Assembly (NCBI RefSeq): GCF_003574355.1
Contig: NZ_QWLB01000006.1
Coordinates: forward strand, 35,920-99,919
Length of the DNA: 64,000 nt
Source of the DNA: Meiothermus granaticius NBRC 107808
GTDB taxonomy: Bacteria > Deinococcota > Deinococci > Deinococcales > Thermaceae
Reading direction: 5' to 3'
Shown: positions 50,782 to 59,619 of the stretch, in pieces
Layout of the letters: every line of letters begins with the position of its first letter
How positions within the stretch are numbered: the stretch's first letter is position 1
Notes under the pieces: model-generated
What the model saw: the letters and a program-made list of their open reading frames with translations, nothing else
The model's database searches: none
Told to the model about the DNA's origin: nothing
Made by a program: the position numbers and the translations under genes

Positions 50782-52443
50782 TCACTCCATCAAGGTTTTC
50801 TCCGGGTCCAGCACTTGCGGCCCGGAGCCTTTTTTCTTGGCCAGCGCGGCCTCGATAAAGCCACTAAAGGGCGGGGAGACCCGCATCGGGCGGCTCGAGA
50901 GTTCCGGATGGGCTTGCAGGCCGATAAAGAAGGGGTGGTTGGGCAGCTCGATGGCCTCTACCAACCCCTCTCCCCGTCCGTGCATCCCCGGGGTGAGGGC
51001 CGAGACCGTAAGCCCCCCCTCTACCAACCGCCCGACGTACTCCGGGTTGACCTCGTAGCGGTGGCGGTGGCGCTCCAGAACCAGATCCCGGCCATACAAC
51101 CGGTGCAGGATGGTCCCAGGGTGGATGCGCATGGGCCAGTTGCCCAGGCGCATGGTCCCACCCAAGCCCTCGGCCTCGAGCTGCTCCGGCATCAGGTCAA
51201 TCACCGGGTGGGGGGTGTAGGGGTCAAACTCGGTGGAGTTGGCCCCCTCGAGGCCCAGCACGTTGCGGGCGTATTCGATCACCGCGATCTGGAGTCCCAG
51301 GCAGATCCCGAAGTAGGGCACCCGGTGCTCCCTTGCATACCGGGCCGCCAGGATCTTTCCCTCAACCCCGCGAATCCCGAACCCCGGCCCCACCAAGATG
51401 CCGTCCACATCCCCCAGCAGCTCAGCGGCCTTGGAAGCATCGGTAATCTCCTCAGCGTTGACCCACTTCACCTCCACCCGGGCGTCGTGGGCAATCCCGG
51501 CGTGGCGGAACCCCTCGAGAATGCTCAAATAGGCGTCCGGCATCTTGACATACTTCCCCACAAAGGCCACCCGAACCTCGTGGCTGGGGTGCTTGAGCTT
51601 CTTCACCGCACCCTGCCAGAAGCTCAAATTGGGTGGGATGGTCTCGAGCCCCAGCTTCTTCTCCACAATTCGGCCCAGGCCCTGCTCTTCCAGCACCAGC
51701 GGAACCTCGTAAAGGTGTTGAACGGTAGGGCTACTGAACACCTCGCTGGGACGAACGTTGGTGAAGAGCGCAACCTTCTTGCGCACATCCTCGGGCACCA
51801 TTTTCTCCGAGCGCAGCACCAACACATCGGGCTGAATGCCCACCCCCCGCAGGGCTGAGACCGAGTGCTGGGTGGGTTTGGTTTTGAACTCCTCGCTGGT
51901 GGGCAGGTAGGGCACCAGGGTCAGGTGCAGGTACATCACGTCCCCGTCGTTTTCATCGAACTGGAACTGCCGAATGGCCTCCAAAAAGGGTAGGCTCTCG
52001 ATGTCCCCTACCGTGCCCCCCACCTCCACCACCACAATCTCAGCCCCCTGCTCCTGAGCGGTGCGGCGAATGCGCTCCTTGATCTCATCGGTGATGTGCG
52101 GAATGACCTGTACGGTCTGCGAGAGGTATTCTCCCCGCCGCTCCTTTTGGATCACCGAGAGGTATACCTGTCCGGTGGTGAGGTTGTTGGCCCGGGCTAG
52201 GTCTATGTCTAAGAAGCGCTCGTAATGACCGATGTCCAGGTCGGTCTCGGCCCCGTCGCCGGTGACAAAAACCTCGCCGTGCTCATACGGGCGCATGGTT
52301 CCGGCGTCCACATTGACATAGGGATCAATTTTGAGGGCGGTAACCCTGTAACCCCTTCCGCGCAAGATAGCCCCCAGACTGCTGGTCAGAATGCCCTTCC
52401 CCAAGCTGCTGACCACCCCACCGGTAACGAAGATATATTTCAT
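50782..52443 (-). CDS. pyrG: CTP synthase
   Basis: A 553-residue enzyme forming CTP from UTP, glutamine and ATP. The synthase domain opens KYIFVTGGVVSSLGKG and has KIDPYVNVDAGTM; the glutaminase domain has FGICLGLQ with catalytic Cys381. Start at ATG 52443 is supported by AGGAG seven bases upstream; TTG 52449 is two codons earlier. The leader contains an 8-bp inverted repeat (52461-52482). The 229-bp interval to the divergent MBL gene also has TAGAAT on the minus strand (52549-52544), but no convincing full promoter. Confidence 0.97.
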   Translation of the reverse strand: MKYIFVTGGVVSSLGKGILTSSLGAILRGRGYRVTALKIDPYVNVDAGTMRPYEHGEVFVTGDGAETDLDIGHYERFLDIDLARANNLTTGQVYLSVIQKERRGEYLSQTVQVIPHITDEIKERIRRTAQEQGAEIVVVEVGGTVGDIESLPFLEAIRQFQFDENDGDVMYLHLTLVPYLPTSEEFKTKPTQHSVSALRGVGIQPDVLVLRSEKMVPEDVRKKVALFTNVRPSEVFSSPTVQHLYEVPLVLEEQGLGRIVEKKLGLETIPPNLSFWQGAVKKLKHPSHEVRVAFVGKYVKMPDAYLSILEGFRHAGIAHDARVEVKWVNAEEITDASKAAELLGDVDGILVGPGFGIRGVEGKILAARYAREHRVPYFGICLGLQIAVIEYARNVLGLEGANSTEFDPYTPHPVIDLMPEQLEAEGLGGTMRLGNWPMRIHPGTILHRLYGRDLVLERHRHRYEVNPEYVGRLVEGGLTVSALTPGMHGRGEGLVEAIELPNHPFFIGLQAHPELSSRPMRVSPPFSGFIEAALAKKKGSGPQVLDPEKTLME

Positions 52444-52460
52444 GCACAAACTCCTGTCCT

Positions 52461-52482
52461 GCGTTTGAGCCTAGTCAAACGC
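52461..52482. repeat. Inverted repeat in the pyrG leader
   Basis: GCGTTTGA (52461-52468) and TCAAACGC (52475-52482) around a 6-base centre, 18 bp upstream of the pyrG start. It could be an operator or an RNA hairpin. Confidence 0.5.
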
Positions 52483-52660
52483 CGCAAAGCGCTTCTGGTT
52501 TTCAACGTCTGGCCAAGCAGCTAGACGGCTAAACTATCACGGGATTCTACCGTACCACGACCAACCCCCACCTTGTCCACCGCCCAACTCACAGTACCGG
52601 GGGTTTATTCTCTACCTTGCCGGAAAGGGCACCGAAAACAATTCGGATTTTTGAACTCAG

Positions 52661-52666
52661 TATACT
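52661..52666 (+). promoter_or_regulatory. -10 box of the MBL-fold hydrolase gene (leaderless)
   Basis: A perfect TATACT six bases before the ATG at 52673. The -35 position has no good match. Confidence 0.6.
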
Positions 52667-52672
52667 TCGCTT

Positions 52673-53647
52673 ATGGCCCATGCTGTGAAGCACTCTACTG
52701 AAGTGGCCCCCCAGATTCATTTGATTCAGGTGCCCATCCCCTATCCCTTCAAGTACGTTAACTGCTACCTGCTCAAGGGAGAGGGCGCGGTGCTGGTGGA
52801 CTGTGCTTTGGATACGCCAGAAGCCCGACCGGGCCTCGAGGCCGCCCTGGCCGAGCACGGCCTGAGCTTTGCCGACCTAGACCAGGTGGTGCTCACTCAT
52901 CACCACCCCGACCACTACGGGCTGTGCGGGCTCATCGAGGCCTACGGGCCGAAGGTGGGCATGCTCGACCTCGAGAAGGAGCGCGGCCACATCTTCTGGA
53001 CCCAAGACCAGCGGATGATGCGCGAAGGGATGGCCCTGTTTGCCCGCCACGGGGTCACCGGGGAGGTCTTGCAGGGCCTCGAGGAGGAGATGCGGGCCAC
53101 CCGGCAACGGGTACACCCGGCCCAAAACCCCCAAACCTTTCACGACGGCGAAACCCTACAGCTGGCCGGGATGAGCTTTCGGGTGATCTGGACCCCTGGG
53201 CATGCCGATGGGCACGCCATGTTCCTGCGGGAGTCGGATGGGGTATTGCTGGCCGGGGATCAGATCCTAGAACGCATCTCGCCCAACATCGGCATCTGGG
53301 CCTATTCCTTTCCCAACCCGCTGGCCCTTTACCTCGAGTCCTTGGAAAAAACCGCTCGGTTGGGGGCCAAGGTCGCGTTCACCGGGCATTATGGCCCCAT
53401 CCAGGACATCCCTGGGCGCTGCCGCGAGCTGGCCCAACACCACCAAGAACGCCTGGCCCACCTGCGGGGGCTGATGGGGGGCGAAGCCAAGACCGCCTGG
53501 GCGCTTTCGCTGGAGCTCTTCCCGGGTAACCTCAACCTGGCCCAGCGGCGCTTTGCCTGGTCGGAGACCCTGGCCCATCTGGAGTATCTGGTGGCCGAAG
53601 GGAGCGCGCAGCGCCTGGAAGGGCAACCGGTTCGCTATACCCTGTAA
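52673..53647 (+). CDS. Metallo-beta-lactamase-fold hydrolase
   Basis: A 324-residue MBL-fold protein. The metal motif is HHHPDH at residues 76-81, followed by TPGHADGHAMFL, LLAGDQILE with the bridging Asp and FTGHYGPI with a further His, so the binuclear site is complete. A C-terminal helical domain (about 240-324) resembles that of lactamase/thioesterase-like (LACTB2-type) hydrolases. Substrate unknown. It is convergent with the gamma-glutamyltransferase-like gene. Confidence 0.9.
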   Translation: MAHAVKHSTEVAPQIHLIQVPIPYPFKYVNCYLLKGEGAVLVDCALDTPEARPGLEAALAEHGLSFADLDQVVLTHHHPDHYGLCGLIEAYGPKVGMLDLEKERGHIFWTQDQRMMREGMALFARHGVTGEVLQGLEEEMRATRQRVHPAQNPQTFHDGETLQLAGMSFRVIWTPGHADGHAMFLRESDGVLLAGDQILERISPNIGIWAYSFPNPLALYLESLEKTARLGAKVAFTGHYGPIQDIPGRCRELAQHHQERLAHLRGLMGGEAKTAWALSLELFPGNLNLAQRRFAWSETLAHLEYLVAEGSAQRLEGQPVRYTL

Positions 53648-53672
53648 TGCTGCCCTGTGCGCCAGGCAGACC

Positions 53673-55262
53673 TCACCAGGCCAGGGCCATCCCGTCGGTG
53701 CGGGGTTCGGTGGCCGCCAGGAAGGCCCCACCCGACCTGAGGATGATCTCCCCTCGCCCAAAAGCAGCCCATTCCGGCTGTAGGCTGACCGCATGCCCAC
53801 GCCCCAGCAGTTCTTGCACCAGGTGGGCCGGAACCCCGGGCTCGAGCTCGACCTGGGTGCCGGAGAGCCACTGCCAGCGCGGGGCATCCAAGGCCGCTTG
53901 GGGATTCAGGCCATAATCCTCCAGCCCCACCACCACCTGCAGGTGGCCCTGGGGCTGCATGTGTCCGCCCATCACCCCAAAGGGGCCCAGGGGTTTGCCA
54001 TCCCGGGTCAGGAAGCCGGGGATGATGGTGTGGAAGGGCTTCTTGGAAGGGGCGTACTGGTTGGGGTGGCCGGGCTCGAGGCCAAAGCAAGCCCCCCGGT
54101 TTTGTAGGGAAATTCCTGTTCCCTCCACCACAACCCCTGAGCCGAACCCCATGTAGTTGGACTGAATAAAGGAGACCTGCAGCTCGCCGTCGGCCGCGCA
54201 CAAGTACACCGTGCCCCCCTTGGGTGCTCCGGCTTGGACGGGAAGAGCGCTGTCGCTGATCAGCCTGCGCCGCTGGGCCAGGTAGTCCGGGTTCAGCAAA
54301 TCCGAAGGGGAAACCGTCATGAACCGGGGATCGGCCACGTATCGCTGCACATCCCCAAAAGCCAGCTTGATGGCCTCGATCTGCAGATGGAAGCCCTCCA
54401 CGGAGTCGCGCGGGTACCGGGCCAGGTCGAAGCCCTCGAGGATCTTGAGCGCGATCAAGGCCGCAATGCCCTGGGTGCTGGGGGGGATCTCGTGGACCTC
54501 GAGGCCACGGTAGCGCACCGAGATCGGCTCAACCCACTCGGCCTTATGCCCAGCCAAATCGGCTCGAGTCAAAAACCCTCCCGTGGCCGCAGCGAAATCC
54601 GCGATCCGGTCGGCCAGCTTGCCCCGGTAGAAGCTCTCGGCCCCCGTCTGGGCAATCTCCCGCAGGGTCTGGGCGTGCCGGGGGCTGTGCCAGCGTTCCC
54701 CCGCCTTGGGGGCCTTTCCAGCGGGCAAAAAAACCCGCTTGAACTCGGCATTCCAGGCCTCTTGCAGCGGAGCATAGGCCGCCTCGGCCCTGGCCCAGTT
54801 TCGCGCAGTCTCCGGGGTGACCGCGAAGCCCTCCTGGGCATAGCGGATGGCGGGTTCAAAAAGTTTCTCGAACGGCAACCTGCCAAACTTGTCATGCAGG
54901 GCCCGCCAAGCCGAGGGCGCCCCAGGAACCGTAACCGGGAGCCAGCCCCGCGTAGGAACCTTGCCGCCGGCGGCAAAGGTGGCGTAGTCCAGCCCAGCCG
55001 GGCTCTCCCCGTGGGCGCTCAGGCCGTGCAGCTTTTGCCCGTCGTGCACCAGGGCAAAGGCATCCGAGCCAATCCCGTTGGAGGTGGGCTCGAGCACCGT
55101 GAGGGCAATGGCGACAGCCAGGGCCGCATCCACCGCGTTCCCTCCCGCCAACATCATCTCCATCCCGGCCAGCGCAGCCTGAGGCTGCGAGGTGGCCACC
55201 GCACCGCGCTGACCCACCACCACATTGCGGCGGCTGGGGTAAGGGTAGGCATTCAGGTTCAT
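53673..55262 (-). CDS. Gamma-glutamyltransferase-family protein
   Basis: A 529-residue Ntn-hydrolase of the GGT family. The N-terminal GAVATSQPQAALAGMEMMLAG, GNAVDAALAVAIAL and the autoprocessing Thr351 in GGTVYLC, followed by SKKPFHTIIPGF and GVMGGHMQPQGHLQVV, are the standard landmarks. No signal peptide is present, so it should act in the cytoplasm, unlike classical GGT and similar to YwrD-type or cephalosporin-acylase-like enzymes. It overlaps the acetamidase-family gene by four bases (ATGA) and is the last gene of the transporter operon. Confidence 0.9.
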   Translation of the reverse strand: MNLNAYPYPSRRNVVVGQRGAVATSQPQAALAGMEMMLAGGNAVDAALAVAIALTVLEPTSNGIGSDAFALVHDGQKLHGLSAHGESPAGLDYATFAAGGKVPTRGWLPVTVPGAPSAWRALHDKFGRLPFEKLFEPAIRYAQEGFAVTPETARNWARAEAAYAPLQEAWNAEFKRVFLPAGKAPKAGERWHSPRHAQTLREIAQTGAESFYRGKLADRIADFAAATGGFLTRADLAGHKAEWVEPISVRYRGLEVHEIPPSTQGIAALIALKILEGFDLARYPRDSVEGFHLQIEAIKLAFGDVQRYVADPRFMTVSPSDLLNPDYLAQRRRLISDSALPVQAGAPKGGTVYLCAADGELQVSFIQSNYMGFGSGVVVEGTGISLQNRGACFGLEPGHPNQYAPSKKPFHTIIPGFLTRDGKPLGPFGVMGGHMQPQGHLQVVVGLEDYGLNPQAALDAPRWQWLSGTQVELEPGVPAHLVQELLGRGHAVSLQPEWAAFGRGEIILRSGGAFLAATEPRTDGMALAW

Positions 55263-56191
55263 TGGAAAATCCCCTTGGGCAAGTAGGCCGAGACCACCCA
55301 GTTGGGCGCATCCACAACCTCGCTGATGTGCAGATCCACGGCCACGCTGCACAGCATGTAGGCTTGCTCGGGGCTCAGTCGGTACTCCCGGCCCAGGTAA
55401 TCAATCATCGAGCGCACCGCATCCTGGGCGGCGGGAAAGAGATCCGGGCCGATACCGGTGGTGGCGTGGTAGCCCCCAGATTCAAGACCTGGGGTCGGTG
55501 AAGCCGGCAGGTCGAACTCCGGGCGCTTGAGCGGGGCCCCTTTCCACAGCTCGAGCTTGAGCCGCAGCCGCATGGGGGTTTCGATGGCGGTCCCACAAAC
55601 CTCCCCATCGCCCTGGGCGGCATGGGTATCCCCCACCGAGAAGAGGGCCCCCTTGACCTGCACCGGCAGGTAGAGCTTGGCCCCTCGAGTGAGATCGCGA
55701 ATGTCCAGGTTACCCCCCACCTCTCGCGGGGGAACCACCGAATGGGGACCAGGAGCGGCCAAGGCCAGGCCAATGGTGCCGGGAAAGGGCCGGGTCGGCA
55801 AGCGGATGCCCGGCATAAACTCCACAGCTTGTGGGCTGTAGGTGGAGATGTGCAGGGCTGGATTGGGAAAATCCGAAGCCAGCAGGCCAAACCCAGGGAT
55901 GATGGCCGTCCAGCCCCAGCCGGACTCCTCGAACTCCAAGAGTTCAACCACCACCGCGTCCCCCGGCTCAGCCCCCTCGAGGTAGACCGGCCCGGTGACC
56001 GGGTTCACCCGGCCAAAGTCCAGCTTGGCCACCTCCGCCGGGCCCGACTGGGCCGAAAGCTGCCCACCGGAGGCGTCTACAATCTCGAACTCGAGGGTCT
56101 CTCCCGGCGCCGCTTGCAGCGCCGGAGTCAGGCCGTTGTCCCAGCCAAAGTGATGGCTGTGAATGGTTTTAAAGCCGTGGTTATGCGCCAT
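55259..56191 (-). CDS. Acetamidase/formamidase-family protein
   Basis: A 310-residue FmdA/AmdA-family amidase. Typical blocks are HSHHFGWDNGLTPALQAAPG, GPVYLEGAEPGDAVVVELLE, FSVGDTHAAQGDGEVCGTAI and YMLCSVAVDLHISEVVDAPN. These enzymes hydrolyse small amides such as formamide or acetamide to ammonia. ATG 56191 follows GGGGGA; GTG 56203 is an alternative four codons earlier. It sits between a binding-protein gene and the GGT-like gene in the same operon, pointing to an imported amide. Confidence 0.92.
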   Translation of the reverse strand: MAHNHGFKTIHSHHFGWDNGLTPALQAAPGETLEFEIVDASGGQLSAQSGPAEVAKLDFGRVNPVTGPVYLEGAEPGDAVVVELLEFEESGWGWTAIIPGFGLLASDFPNPALHISTYSPQAVEFMPGIRLPTRPFPGTIGLALAAPGPHSVVPPREVGGNLDIRDLTRGAKLYLPVQVKGALFSVGDTHAAQGDGEVCGTAIETPMRLRLKLELWKGAPLKRPEFDLPASPTPGLESGGYHATTGIGPDLFPAAQDAVRSMIDYLGREYRLSPEQAYMLCSVAVDLHISEVVDAPNWVVSAYLPKGIFQ

Positions 56192-56219
56192 ATTTTCCCC
56201 CACTGTGGTCTCGGCGGGT

Positions 56220-57815
56220 TTACCGCTTCACATACAAATAGGCGTAGTTCACCGGGGTATGGATGGGGTCTACCAAAATTGCATCCGAGCCCCCTACCTT
56301 GGGGCTATGCATCAGGTAGCGTTTCTCGTGGAAGATTGGAATCCAGGGGGCGTCCTTCATCACCTCGGCAAAAATGCCCTGATAGGCCTTGGCCCGGGCG
56401 GCTTCCTGCCCCGGTTGCACCATCGCGTCGGCGGCCTCCGCCCGGCGGTCAAGGGTCGGGTTGCAATACCAAGCCCAGTTCCATCCCCCAGGAACCGCTG
56501 AGGCGCAGCTCAAAATGGGCCAGTAGAAGTCGTTGGGATCAGGATAATCGTCAATCCAGGCCATCCCCCCCGACCAGATCATGGGGGCTTGGCCTTTGGT
56601 TCCTCCCGCTTGGATCACGGTGCTCTGGGCCTGGGTCTTGAGTTCCGCCTTGACCCCTATCTGGGCCAGGTCTTGCTGAATGGCCTGGGCAATGCGTGGA
56701 TTGGGATCCGTATTGTTGGCGTAGAGCACCGTCGAAAAACCGTTCGGGAACCCCGCCTCCTTCAACAACTGCTTGGCCTTGGCCGGATCGTAGGGGTACC
56801 CCTTGTAGCTGGGGTCATAGCCCGGCATTCCGGGGGGGAGCACCTGAACGGCAGGGACAGCCCGGTTGTTGATCAGCCGCACGATGCGCTCCTTATTGAT
56901 GGCTAGGTTAAGCGCCTGGCGCACCTTGGGGTTGTCCAGCGGCTTGATCTGGGTGTTGAGGGTGACGTAGCCGGTCATGAGCTGGTTACCCACCACCACC
57001 TGCTGCTTGAGCTTGGGGTCCTTCATCACATCCACAAACTTGGCCGGTGGAATGCCGTCGCCCAGGATGTCCACCTCACCGCGTTGGAGTTTGAGGAAGG
57101 CCACATTGGGGTCCTGGCCCACCAAAAAAACCAGGGTATCCAGGTAGGGCAGGCCCTTTTGGAAGTAGTCGGGGTTTCTCTCCAAAACCACCTGCTGCCC
57201 CAACTTCCACTCCTTGAGCTTGAAGGCCCCCGCACCTACCGGGTTATGCCCGAAGTCGGCCCCGGCCTTCTCCACCGCCTCCTTGGGCACGATGAAGCTG
57301 AAGTTGAGGGCCATCTTATGCAAGAAGGAGGCATCGGGCTTATCCAGGAGGATACGTACGGTGTAGGGGTCGGGGATTTGGATACCGCTCACCTCTTTCG
57401 CCTTTCCCGCAACATAGTCCGCTACCCCGGTAATCCCGGTATAGAAGCCGGCTCCTGGGCTTTGGGTCTTGGGGTTGAGCATCCGCTCGAGCGAGTACTT
57501 CACATCCGCAGCCACCATCTCCCGCCCATTTTGAAACTTGATGCCCTTCCTGAGCTTGAAGGTGTAGCTCTTGCCATCCTTCGCAATGCTGTAGCCCTGG
57601 GCGAAGTGGGGCACAAGCTTGGTGGTGCCCGGCTCGTAATCCATCAAACCACCGAAGATGGCCTTGATGATGCTCCAGTTCTGCCAGTCATAGCCGATAG
57701 CTGGGTCGAGGGTGGAGATGTCATCCTTGAAGGACACCGTGAGGCTGCCACCTGGGCTTTGGGCCTGAGCCAAAAGCGTAAACGAGAGGGCTAGAGCCAA
57801 GATCCAACGGTTCAT
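56220..57815 (-). CDS. ABC transporter solute-binding protein, family 5 (second of two)
   Basis: A 531-residue Dpp/Opp-type binding protein with a cleavable signal peptide (MNRWILALALSFTLLAQA-QS, no lipobox). Family 5 features are FKDDISTLDPAIGYDWQN, SYTFKLRKGIKFQNGREM and PKVRQALNLAINKERIV. The ligand cannot be deduced. ATG 57815 is preceded by AAGGAGG six bases upstream. It is only 30 bp downstream of a DppB-type gene and precedes the amidase. Confidence 0.94.
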   Translation of the reverse strand: MNRWILALALSFTLLAQAQSPGGSLTVSFKDDISTLDPAIGYDWQNWSIIKAIFGGLMDYEPGTTKLVPHFAQGYSIAKDGKSYTFKLRKGIKFQNGREMVAADVKYSLERMLNPKTQSPGAGFYTGITGVADYVAGKAKEVSGIQIPDPYTVRILLDKPDASFLHKMALNFSFIVPKEAVEKAGADFGHNPVGAGAFKLKEWKLGQQVVLERNPDYFQKGLPYLDTLVFLVGQDPNVAFLKLQRGEVDILGDGIPPAKFVDVMKDPKLKQQVVVGNQLMTGYVTLNTQIKPLDNPKVRQALNLAINKERIVRLINNRAVPAVQVLPPGMPGYDPSYKGYPYDPAKAKQLLKEAGFPNGFSTVLYANNTDPNPRIAQAIQQDLAQIGVKAELKTQAQSTVIQAGGTKGQAPMIWSGGMAWIDDYPDPNDFYWPILSCASAVPGGWNWAWYCNPTLDRRAEAADAMVQPGQEAARAKAYQGIFAEVMKDAPWIPIFHEKRYLMHSPKVGGSDAILVDPIHTPVNYAYLYVKR

Positions 57816-57845
57816 GTGTACCTCCTTCATTGGGGCCATGCGTGT

Positions 57846-58766
57846 CTAGCGATACTGCACCCTGGGATCCAGCAGGGGATAGACCAGGTCCGCCAACAGA
57901 TTAGCCAGAACGATGAACAAAGCGGTGAAGGTCACCGCGCCCAGGATCACCGGGATGTCCACGGTCTGGATGGCCTGCCAGGTAAGCTGCCCAATCCCTG
58001 GCCAACCAAACACCGATTCCACCACCACCACCCCACCCATGAACGTGCCCAAATCGGTACCGATCATGGCCACGATGGGCAGCAAGGCATTGCGCAAGGC
58101 GTGCTTATAGACCACCACCGGCCCAGCCAAGCCCTTAGCCCGCGCGGTGCGCACGTAGTCCTGTGAGAGCACCTCGAGCATCGAGCTGCGCATGATCCGG
58201 GCATACCACCCTCCCCCAGCCAAACCCAGGGCCAGCGCGGGCAAAACCAGATGCTCCCAGCCGCCATACCCCCCTAGTGGGAACAGCGCCAGCTTATAGG
58301 CCAGCACGTACAGGAGCAGCAACCCCAGCGCAAACTGCGGCGCAGCCACCCCGGCGAACGAGAGCAGCATGATCCCCTGATCGAGCCAGCCTCCCCGGCG
58401 CAGGGCGGCCAGAATTCCGGCGGGAATTCCCAGCAGCAGCTCAAAGAGCACCCCTGCCAGGGTGAGCTCGAGGGTGGGGACCAGCCTCGAGGCCAACAGC
58501 TCGCTGACTTGGATCTTTTGTAGGTAAGAGCGGCCCAAATCCCCTTGCAGCACCCCTCCCAAGTAGCCCAGGTAACGCTGCAAGATAGGCCGATCCAAGC
58601 CCAGCTCGTGCCGCACCCGCTCCACCACCTCCGGAGTGGCGCTGCGCCCTGCCACCAGCCGTGCAGGATCGGCGGGGAGCAGGTACAGCAGAGCAAAGGT
58701 GATGACCGTGACCGCCCACAACACCCCCAAAGACTGCAGAACCCGCTGAGCCAGATAGGCCATCAT
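57846..58766 (-). CDS. ABC transporter permease, DppB/OppB family (B2)
   Basis: A 306-residue permease: AQRVLQSLGVLWAVTVITFA and LLPADPARLVAGRSA at the start, docking loop MLEVLSQDYVRTARAKGLAG. Bases 58087-58181, coding for that loop, match the other B permease at 93 of 95 positions although the rest of the proteins differ widely. The start has GAGG six bases upstream, three bases after the preceding stop. Confidence 0.93.
   Translation of the reverse strand: MMAYLAQRVLQSLGVLWAVTVITFALLYLLPADPARLVAGRSATPEVVERVRHELGLDRPILQRYLGYLGGVLQGDLGRSYLQKIQVSELLASRLVPTLELTLAGVLFELLLGIPAGILAALRRGGWLDQGIMLLSFAGVAAPQFALGLLLLYVLAYKLALFPLGGYGGWEHLVLPALALGLAGGGWYARIMRSSMLEVLSQDYVRTARAKGLAGPVVVYKHALRNALLPIVAMIGTDLGTFMGGVVVVESVFGWPGIGQLTWQAIQTVDIPVILGAVTFTALFIVLANLLADLVYPLLDPRVQYR
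58087..58181 (-). repeat. 95-bp near-identical tract, copy 1
   Basis: Matches 60720-60814 with only two transitions (at offsets 11 and 51). It encodes the ATPase-contact loop of the B2 permease. Confidence 0.9.
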
Positions 58767-58769
58767 CGC

Positions 58770-59615
58770 TCACCTCAGGGTAGGGTCGAGGGCTTCGCGC
58801 AAAGCGTCGCCCAACAGGTTGAAGGCCAAAGAGGTGACCAAGATGGCCAGGCCCGGAAAGGCCACCAGCCAGGGCGCATCGGTGAAATAGGACTGGCTCT
58901 CATTGATAATCCCTCCCCAACTGGGGGTAGGGGGCTGCACCCCCACCCCCAGGAAGGAAAGCGCGGCCTCCAGGAGCACCGTGGTGGAAAGCCCCAGGCT
59001 GCCATAAACCACCAAGGTGGGAAACAAATGGGGCAACAGGTGGCGCAGGAGAATTCGCCGGTTACCCGCTCCAAGGGCCCTGGCAGCTTCCACGTACTCC
59101 TTTTGGGCCAGGGTCAGGGTCTGGGCATAAATCACCCTTGCCACCTGAACCCAGTTCACCAGAGCGATCACCAGCGCCACAATCCATAGGCTAGGCTTGA
59201 GGATCGCAGCTAGGGCAATGGCCAGCAAGAGGGCTGGAAAGGCCATCATCACATCGGTGAAGCGCATCAGCAGGCCCCCGATCCATCCTCCGAAATACCC
59301 CGCCGAGGCCCCGACCAGCATCCCGATCAGCACCGCCGCACCGTTGGCCACCAGCCCGACCAGCATCGAGGCTCGAGCCCCCCAGATCAGCCTCGAGAGC
59401 AGGTCACGGCCCAAAGTGTCTGTACCCAACAGGAACTGCCCGCCCGGAGGCAGCGGTTTGCCCTCGAGGGTCAGCCCATCAAAGAACTGTTGGCTGGGGT
59501 CTTTGGGGGCCAGCCAGGGGGCTAAGAGGGCCATCCCCAGGATCAGCAATACCACCCCTAGGCCGAACAGGCCGGCCCGGTTGCGCAGAAAGCGTTGGCG
59601 AAACCGGGGGTTCAT
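58770..59615 (-). CDS. ABC transporter permease, DppC/OppC family (C2)
   Basis: A 281-residue permease with FLLGTDTLGRDLLSRLIWGA after the first helix and the docking loop YVEAARALGAGNRRILLRHL. The C-terminus FNLLGDALREALDPTLR is typical. It begins four bases after the C1 permease stop, with no strong ribosome-binding site, so translation is probably coupled. Confidence 0.94.
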   Translation of the reverse strand: MNPRFRQRFLRNRAGLFGLGVVLLILGMALLAPWLAPKDPSQQFFDGLTLEGKPLPPGGQFLLGTDTLGRDLLSRLIWGARASMLVGLVANGAAVLIGMLVGASAGYFGGWIGGLLMRFTDVMMAFPALLLAIALAAILKPSLWIVALVIALVNWVQVARVIYAQTLTLAQKEYVEAARALGAGNRRILLRHLLPHLFPTLVVYGSLGLSTTVLLEAALSFLGVGVQPPTPSWGGIINESQSYFTDAPWLVAFPGLAILVTSLAFNLLGDALREALDPTLR

Positions 59616-59619
59616 CGCA

